Shown here in pieces: positions 60,721 through 64,000 of a stretch of 64,000 bases of DNA. The first letter of the stretch is position 1. Each line of letters opens with the position of its first letter. The DNA is taken from contig NC_092575.1 in assembly GCF_037975245.1 (NCBI RefSeq), positions 9,890,001 through 9,954,000 on the forward strand, in the 5' to 3' direction. The notes under the pieces are model-generated. The model was given only the letters and a program-made list of their open reading frames with translations. It was not told the origin of the DNA and did no database searches. A program made the position numbers and the translations under genes. Origin of the DNA: Apostichopus japonicus (taxonomy: Eukaryota; Echinodermata; Holothuroidea; Aspidochirotida; Stichopodidae).

Positions 60721-63700
60721 CAAAAATGATTTCTTGACCAAAAGTGGCCTTAAAAATTTTAACCCCGATACGGACATCACTGAACGCGCTGTATCTAAGG
60801 TGTAATGATCTAAAAAAATTATTTTTTCCCTTCAAAATCGATTAACTTTAGTTATGGAGCCTACTAGGATGTCCGGTTAGCACCACATTAAAGTAGAACG
60901 GTACTTCTTTCACGTGGTATACCTCTACCATCGGTAACAAAAATGATTTCTTGACCAAATATGGCAATAAAGTTTTAACCCCGATCCGGACATCTCTAAA
61001 CGCGCTGTATATACGTAATGTATAATGATCATAAAAATGGTTAATTTTTTTTTTTTTCAAAATCGATTTACTTTAGTTATGGAGCCTACTGGCATGTCCG
61101 GTTAGCACCACATTAAAGTAGAAATGTTCCTCTTTCACGTGGTATACCTCTACTATCGGTAACAAAAATGATTTCTTGACCAAAAGTGACCTTGAAGTTT
61201 TAACCCCGATACGGACATCTCTAAACGCGCTGTATAATGTGTAATGATCAGAAAAATGGTTAATTTTTATTTTTTCAAAATCGATTAACTTTAGTTATGG
61301 AGCCTACTAGTATGTCCGGTTAGCACCACATTAAAGTAGAAAGGTTCCTCTTTTACGTGGTATATCTCTACTATCGGTAACAAAAATGATTTCTTGACCA
61401 AAAATGGCCTTAAAGTTTTAACCCCGATCCGGACATCTCTAAACGCGCTGTATATACGTAATGTGTAATGATCAGAAAAATGGTTAATTTTTATTTTTTC
61501 AAAATCGATTAACTTTAGTTATGGAGCCTACTAGGATGTCCGGTTAGCACCACATTAAAGTAAAAAGGTTCATCTTTTACGTGGTATACCTCTACTATCG
61601 GTAACAAAACTGATTTCTTGACCAAAATGGAGCTTGAAGTTTTAACCCCGATACGGACATCTCTAAACGCGCTGTATATACGTTATGTGTAATGATCAGA
61701 AAAATTTATGATTTTTATTTTTTTCAAAATCGATTAACTTTAGTTATGGAGCCTACTGGCATGTCCGGTTAGCACCACATTGAAGTAGAAAGGTCCATCT
61801 TCCACGTGATATACCTCTACTATCGGTAACAAAAATGATTTCTTGACCAAAAATGGCCTTAAAGTTTTAACCCCGATACGGACATCTCTAAACGCGCTGT
61901 ATATACGTAATGTGTAATGATCAGAAAAATGGTTAATTTTTATTTTTTCAAAATCGATTAACTTTAGTTATGGAGCCTACTAGGATGTCCGGTTAGCACC
62001 ACATTAAAGTAGAAAGGTTCCTCTTTTACGTGGTATATCTCTACTATCGGTAACAAAAATGATTTCTTGACCAAAAGTTACCTTGAAGTTTTAACCCCGA
62101 TACGGACATCTCTAAACGCGCTGTATATACGTTATGTGTAATGATCAGAAAAATTTATGATTTTTATTTTTTTCAAAATCGATTAACTTTAGTTATGGAG
62201 CCTACTAGGATGTCCGGTTAGCACCATATTAAAGTAGAAATGTTCCTCTTTAACGTGGTATACCTCTACTATCGGTAACAAAACTGATTTTTTGACCAAA
62301 AGTGACCTTGAAGTTTTAACCCCGATACAGACCCTTCTCTAAACGCGCTGTATATACGTAATGTGTAATGATCAGAAAAATGTTAATTTTTAATTTTTTT
62401 TAAAATCGATTAACTTTAGTTATGGAGCCTACTAGGATGTCCGGTTAGCACCACATTAAAGTAGACAGGTTCATCTTTCACGTGGTATACCTCTACTATC
62501 GGTAACAAAAATGATTTTTTGACCAAAAGTGACCTTGAAGTTTTAACCCCGATACGGACATCTCTAAACGCGCTGTATATACGTAATGTGTAATGATCAG
62601 AAAAATGTTAATTTTTATTTTTTTCAAAATCGATTAACTTTAGTTATGGAGCCTACTAGGATGTCCGGTTAGCACCACATTAAAGTAGAAAGGTTCCTCT
62701 TTTACGTGGTATATCTCTACTATCGGTAACAAAAATGATTTTTTGACCAAAGGTGACCTTGAAGTTTTAACCCCGATACAGACCCTTCTCTAAACGCGCT
62801 GTATATACGTAATGTGTAATGATCAGAAAAATGTTAATTTTTAATTTTTTTCCAAATCGATTAACTTTAGTTATGGAGCCTACTAGGATGTCCGGTTAGC
62901 ACCACATTAAAGTAGAAAAGTTCCTCCTTTACGTGGTATACCTCTACTATCGGTAACAAAACTGATTTCTTGACCAAAAGTTACCTTAAAATTTCAACCC
63001 CGATACGGACATCTCTTAACGCGCTGTATATACGTAATGTGTAATGATCAGAAAAATGGTTAATTTTTATTTTTTTCAAAATCGATTAACTTTAGTTATG
63101 GAGCCTACTAGGATGTCCGGTCAGCACCACATTAAAGTAGAAAGGTTCCTCTTTTACGTGGTATACCTCTACTATCGGTAACAAAACTGATTTTTTGACC
63201 AAAAGTGACCTTGAAGTTTTAACCCCGATACGGACATCTCTGAACGCGCTGTATATACGTTATGTGTAATGATCAGAAAAATTTATGATTTTTATTTTTT
63301 TCAAAATCGATTAACTTTAGTTATGGAGCCTACTAGGATGTCCGGTTAGCACCACATTAAAGTAGAAAGGTTCCTCCTTTACGTGGTATACCTCTACTAT
63401 CGGTAACAAAACTGATTTCTTGACTAAAAGTTACCTTAAAGTTTTAATCCCGATACGGACATCTCTTAACGCGCTGTATATACGTTATGTGTAATGATAA
63501 GAAAAATGGTTAATTTTTATTTTTTTCAAAATCGATTAACTGGCATGTCCGGTTAGCACCACATTAAAGTAGACAGGTTCATCTTTCACGTGATATACCT
63601 CTACTATCGGTAACAAAAATGATTTCTTGACCAAAAGTTGCCTTAAAGTTTTAACCCCGATACGGACATCTCTAAACGCGCTGTATATCTAATGTGTAAT

Positions 63701-64000
63701 GATCCAAAAAATGATTTTTTTTTCTTCAAAATCGATTAACTTTAGTTATGGAGCCTACTAGGATGTCCGAATAGGACCACATTAAAGTAGACAGGTTCAT
63801 CTTTCACGTGGTATACCTCTACTATCGGTAACAAAAATGATTTCTTGACCAAAAGTGGCCTTAAAATTTTAACCCCGATACGGACATCTCTAAACGCGCT
63901 GTATATACGTAGTGTGTAATGATCAGAAAAATTGTTAATTTTTATTTTTTCAAAATCGATTAACTTTGGTTATGGAGCCTACTAGGATGTCCGAATAGGA

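Larger units (their letters stand above)
55236..64000. repeat. Satellite array, about 222-bp monomer, about 39 copies
   Basis: Each monomer contains CGATTAACTTTAGTTATGGA, GCCTACTAGGATGTCCGGTT, AGCACCACATTAAAGTAGA, ACGTGGTATACCTCTACTAT, CGGTAACAAAAATGATTTCT, TTTTAACCCCGATACGGACA, TCTCTAAACGCGCTGTATAT and GTGTAATGATCAGAAAA. The first monomer is truncated at about 55236 and the array leaves the window at 64000. Monomers differ by phase-specific variants (GAAG/AAAG, TCCACGTGAT/TTTACGTGGT, GATCCGG/GATACGG), which define a higher-order structure. The minus-strand ORFs of about 70 codons are by-products of the period. Confidence 0.97.

Noticed and set aside
55754-61060. Four similar 70-codon minus-strand ORFs
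   Set aside because: Same satellite monomer read in one frame; stops and indels appear in other copies.
55236-64000. CRISPR-like regular spacing
   Set aside because: Whole monomers repeat with no unique spacers; this is a eukaryotic satellite.

Overview
The window is eukaryotic nuclear DNA. It is AT-rich, the genes are split into many short exons with GT-AG introns of 0.1 to 4.7 kb, and the introns are full of minisatellites, small DNA transposons, a tRNA-derived SINE and retroelement remnants. A CHFR gene with a C-terminal PBZ finger, Penelope-like and CR1/L2-like retroelements and dense introns suggest a marine invertebrate deuterostome, most likely an echinoderm (perhaps a sea cucumber). 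This is an inference from content, not a sequence match.

Layout. (1) About 3.78-36.68 kb, plus strand: a 20-exon gene for a long coiled-coil protein (about 990 residues seen; the 5' end was not found). Its exons join in frame. I cannot name it with certainty; golgin-160 (GOLGA3) is a hypothesis because I recall it lying beside CHFR in human. (2) About 40.34-53.15 kb, minus strand: a complete 19-exon CHFR gene (641 residues) with FHA domain, RING finger, cysteine-rich domain and PBZ finger. CHFR is a mitotic-checkpoint ubiquitin ligase that binds poly(ADP-ribose). The two genes are convergent, with 3.7 kb between their stop codons. (3) About 55.24-64.0 kb: a satellite of about 222-bp monomers starting about 2.1 kb upstream of the CHFR start codon and running off the window. 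It contains an 894-bp four-monomer higher-order repeat and a roughly 950-bp segment repeated on both sides of it.

Mobile and repeated DNA in the introns and spacer. Three copies of one tRNA-derived SINE. A CR1/L2-like LINE 3' end. A Penelope-like element with a GIY-YIG endonuclease region and a degenerate hammerhead-like motif. Two MITEs with exact 8-bp target duplications, one with a 5-bp duplication, and one with TTAA that landed inside a tandem array. A three-copy family with terminal inverted repeats that carries DR1 nuclear-receptor-type sites. A near-perfect 170-bp palindrome. About ten minisatellites. Three separate tandem duplications in the coiled-coil gene copy an exon-intron junction, giving arrays of decoy splice sites.

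I see no bacterial operon, CRISPR array, rRNA or free-standing tRNA gene. Most short ORFs in the window are repeat or intron shadows.
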